A stretch of 64,000 nt of DNA from Nocardia lijiangensis NBRC 108240. GTDB taxonomy: Bacteria; Actinomycetota; Actinomycetes; Mycobacteriales; Mycobacteriaceae. The stretch spans positions 31,314-95,313 of the forward strand of contig NZ_BDBP01000033.1 in NCBI RefSeq assembly GCF_001613045.1, written 5' to 3'. The notes under the pieces were generated by a model that was given only the letters and a program-made list of their open reading frames with translations, had not been told where the DNA came from and ran no database searches. Shown here piece by piece: positions 62,759 through 64,000 of the stretch; position 1 is the first letter of the stretch; every line of letters starts with the position of its first letter. Made by a program: the position numbers and the translations under genes.

Positions 62759-62810
62759 GTGGTGCGCCCGCGTCCCACCCGATCGGCACGGGGTGGGACG
62801 CGGGCGGAGA

Positions 62811-62981
62811 TCACTTCGCGGGGGCGGGCGGCATCGGGGTGTTGATGGTGGTGAAGTACTGCGCGGCGGCCAGGATGGCTACCGGCGCGGTCACCAGGAG
62901 CTGGCCGGTGACGGTGCCCAGGGCGCGTCGGCTCGAGGCCCATCGGAAAGCCAGGGCGGACGGCGTCTCGCCGGCCCGCAC
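62811..62981 (-). CDS. Small single-helix membrane protein, 56 aa
   Basis: Starts at GTG 62981, only one base after the stop of the upstream helical gene. Sequence RAGETPSALAFRWASSRRAL is followed by one hydrophobic helix, GQLLVTAPVAILAAAQYFTT, and a Pro-rich end INTPMPPAPAK. Basic residues before the helix predict the N-terminus inside. Tight coupling suggests that it is a membrane anchor or partner of the upstream protein. Too short for routine gene callers. Confidence 0.6.
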   Translation of the reverse strand: MRAGETPSALAFRWASSRRALGTVTGQLLVTAPVAILAAAQYFTTINTPMPPAPAK

Positions 62982-62982
62982 C

Positions 62983-64000
62983 TCACCCGGCCATTGCGCG
63001 ATCGAGGAACCATTGCCCCAGCCAGTCGACGGCGGTCCGGCCGTCGGCGTCGATCACGTAGTGGCCGTAACTCTGGTGTGCACCCGAGGTGACGAAGGCC
63101 GTCGCGCTCAACGCTTCCGAAATCAATCGCAGCAAGGCGTCGGGCCCCTGCCCGCCGACCGCGCCGAGCACATCGCGGGTGAGCCGGTGCAGCTCCGCGC
63201 CCGCGGCCCCGGTGAGATCGTCCACGGCCAGCGCCACGAAGCCGAACAATGTCGGAACCACGGCGTTCATCCGCGCCGCGATGTCCAGCGGCGCCGCGCC
63301 TGCGCTCACGGCCTGGACGACGCCCCACAGGTCGTCCTGCAGCAGGCTCACCTGCTCGACCAGCGCGGGCGCGTCGATCTCCGCGAGCGCCCGCACCACT
63401 TGCGCAGCGAGGTGGACCGCGCCGCTGTCGTCCGGGATCAGCCCCAGCAGCCGCGACACCTCGCGCAGATCGTCCCGTACCGTCCGCAGCAGCGGCGCGA
63501 ACGCCGAATTGAGCTGCACGACAATCTCGTACAGTTCGCGTACGACGGCCGTGAAGTCCACACCCGCGCCGATCATGGTGGCCAAGCGCACGAGCGCTTC
63601 ACCCATCGCGGGCAGGCGCGCGGCGAACTGGACGCTGTCGGCGGCCACCGCCGCGATCCGCCCGATCAGCACCGAGGGCCACCGCTCGGCGAGCACCAGC
63701 CACGCCTCGCGCAGCGCCGCATCGGATTCGGTGCGGACCAGATCCAGCAGCGGCGCCGTCGCGTCCACCACACGAGCCACGGCATCGCCTTGCACGGCGG
63801 CAGATTCGCGGCCGGGCTCGGCGATGGTGTCCAGCGCGTCCAGCGCGGCGCCGATATCGGATCGGGCCACGCCGTCCAGCACGGCCGACGCCAGCCGCTC
63901 CGGCGGCGCGCCCTCGGCGAGATCACCTCGTGCCGTGGGATGTTCGTCCATCCAGCGAGCCAGCTCGCGCAACGGACGCAGCGTCGCGACCAGCCCGCCC
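62983..64000 (-). CDS. Large helical protein, N-terminus beyond the window
   Basis: At least 338 residues, open to the right edge (LRPLRELARWMDEHPTARGD at the edge). Almost wholly alpha-helical with heptad-like Leu/Ala/Val spacing: LYEIVVQLNSAFAPLLRTVR, DDLREVSRLLGLIPDDSG, VEQVSLLQDDLWGVVQAVSA. It ends HYVIDADGRTAVDWLGQWFL. No signal or membrane span in the visible part. Family not recognised. Followed one base later by the 56-aa membrane protein gene. Confidence 0.75.
   Translation of the reverse strand, partial: GGLVATLRPLRELARWMDEHPTARGDLAEGAPPERLASAVLDGVARSDIGAALDALDTIAEPGRESAAVQGDAVARVVDATAPLLDLVRTESDAALREAWLVLAERWPSVLIGRIAAVAADSVQFAARLPAMGEALVRLATMIGAGVDFTAVVRELYEIVVQLNSAFAPLLRTVRDDLREVSRLLGLIPDDSGAVHLAAQVVRALAEIDAPALVEQVSLLQDDLWGVVQAVSAGAAPLDIAARMNAVVPTLFGFVALAVDDLTGAAGAELHRLTRDVLGAVGGQGPDALLRLISEALSATAFVTSGAHQSYGHYVIDADGRTAVDWLGQWFLDRAMAG

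Noticed and set aside
1..64000. tRNA, rRNA, CRISPR arrays, riboswitches, replication origin
   Set aside because: I looked for CCA-ended cloverleaf regions, regularly spaced repeats and known leader motifs and found none that I could support by eye.

Overview
The window is high-GC actinobacterial chromosome, most likely Nocardia or a close Mycobacteriales relative. The case rests on a secreted antigen-85-type mycolyltransferase, an F420-type (LLM) oxidoreductase, a CYP125-type steroid P450 behind a KstR-type operator, a thiolase/DUF35 sterol side-chain style operon behind a KstR2-type palindrome, many TetR regulators, and heavy use of GTG starts with ATGA overlaps.

Layout. 1-11 kb: end of an ABC solute-binding protein gene, VOC proteins, MerR and WYL regulators, an LLM oxidoreductase with a flavin amine oxidase facing its TetR regulator, a TPR membrane protein, a frameshifted His/Pro-rich protein, a two-EF-hand protein and a four-helix membrane protein. 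11-23 kb: a nitronate monooxygenase, then a tightly overlapping operon (two DUF35 proteins, two Cys-less thiolase-like proteins, one complete thiolase, an acyl-CoA ligase), a convergent aldehyde dehydrogenase with a divergent TetR, and a CYP125-like P450 coupled to another TetR. The gene set and operators point to sterol or branched acyl-chain catabolism.

23-38.7 kb: two convergent operons that I cannot assign to a named system. One encodes an intracellular subtilase and an alpha/beta hydrolase. The other encodes a DUF6603-like protein, a 960-aa protein with a twin-arginine start, a 1755-aa protein with six phage-tail-style LysM units, and a 538-aa protein. The outer promoter regions share a 20-bp element (16 of 20 identical, same orientation relative to transcription), which suggests one regulon. 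This is the best candidate for an undescribed system.

38.8-46.1 kb: a TetR gene divergent from six genes, the last five joined by 4-bp overlaps, encoding a complete aromatic meta-cleavage pathway (C-C hydrolase, extradiol dioxygenase, flavin hydroxylase, MhpD-, MhpF- and MhpE-type enzymes), ending in pyruvate and acetyl-CoA. 46.3-51.4 kb: a small secreted protein, a PAP2-lipid kinase fusion, a DGPF protein with its ECF42-type sigma factor, and the mycolyltransferase.

51.45-60.36 kb: a complete Tn3-family transposon of 8903 bp, with 38-bp terminal inverted repeats (32 of 38 identical) and a perfect 5-bp target duplication CTTTG. It carries a transposase with two compensating frameshifts, an aldo/keto reductase-quinone reductase pair with TetR, LysR-DUF6506, remnants of a cytosine methyltransferase and a DUF5131 gene, and a palindromic res-like site. 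60.4-64 kb: a cupredoxin lipoprotein, hypothetical proteins, a HAD-like protein, a 56-aa membrane peptide and the end of a helical protein cut by the window edge.

Five single-base indels in short G/C runs break otherwise clean reading frames. Sequencing error and real gene decay cannot be told apart here.
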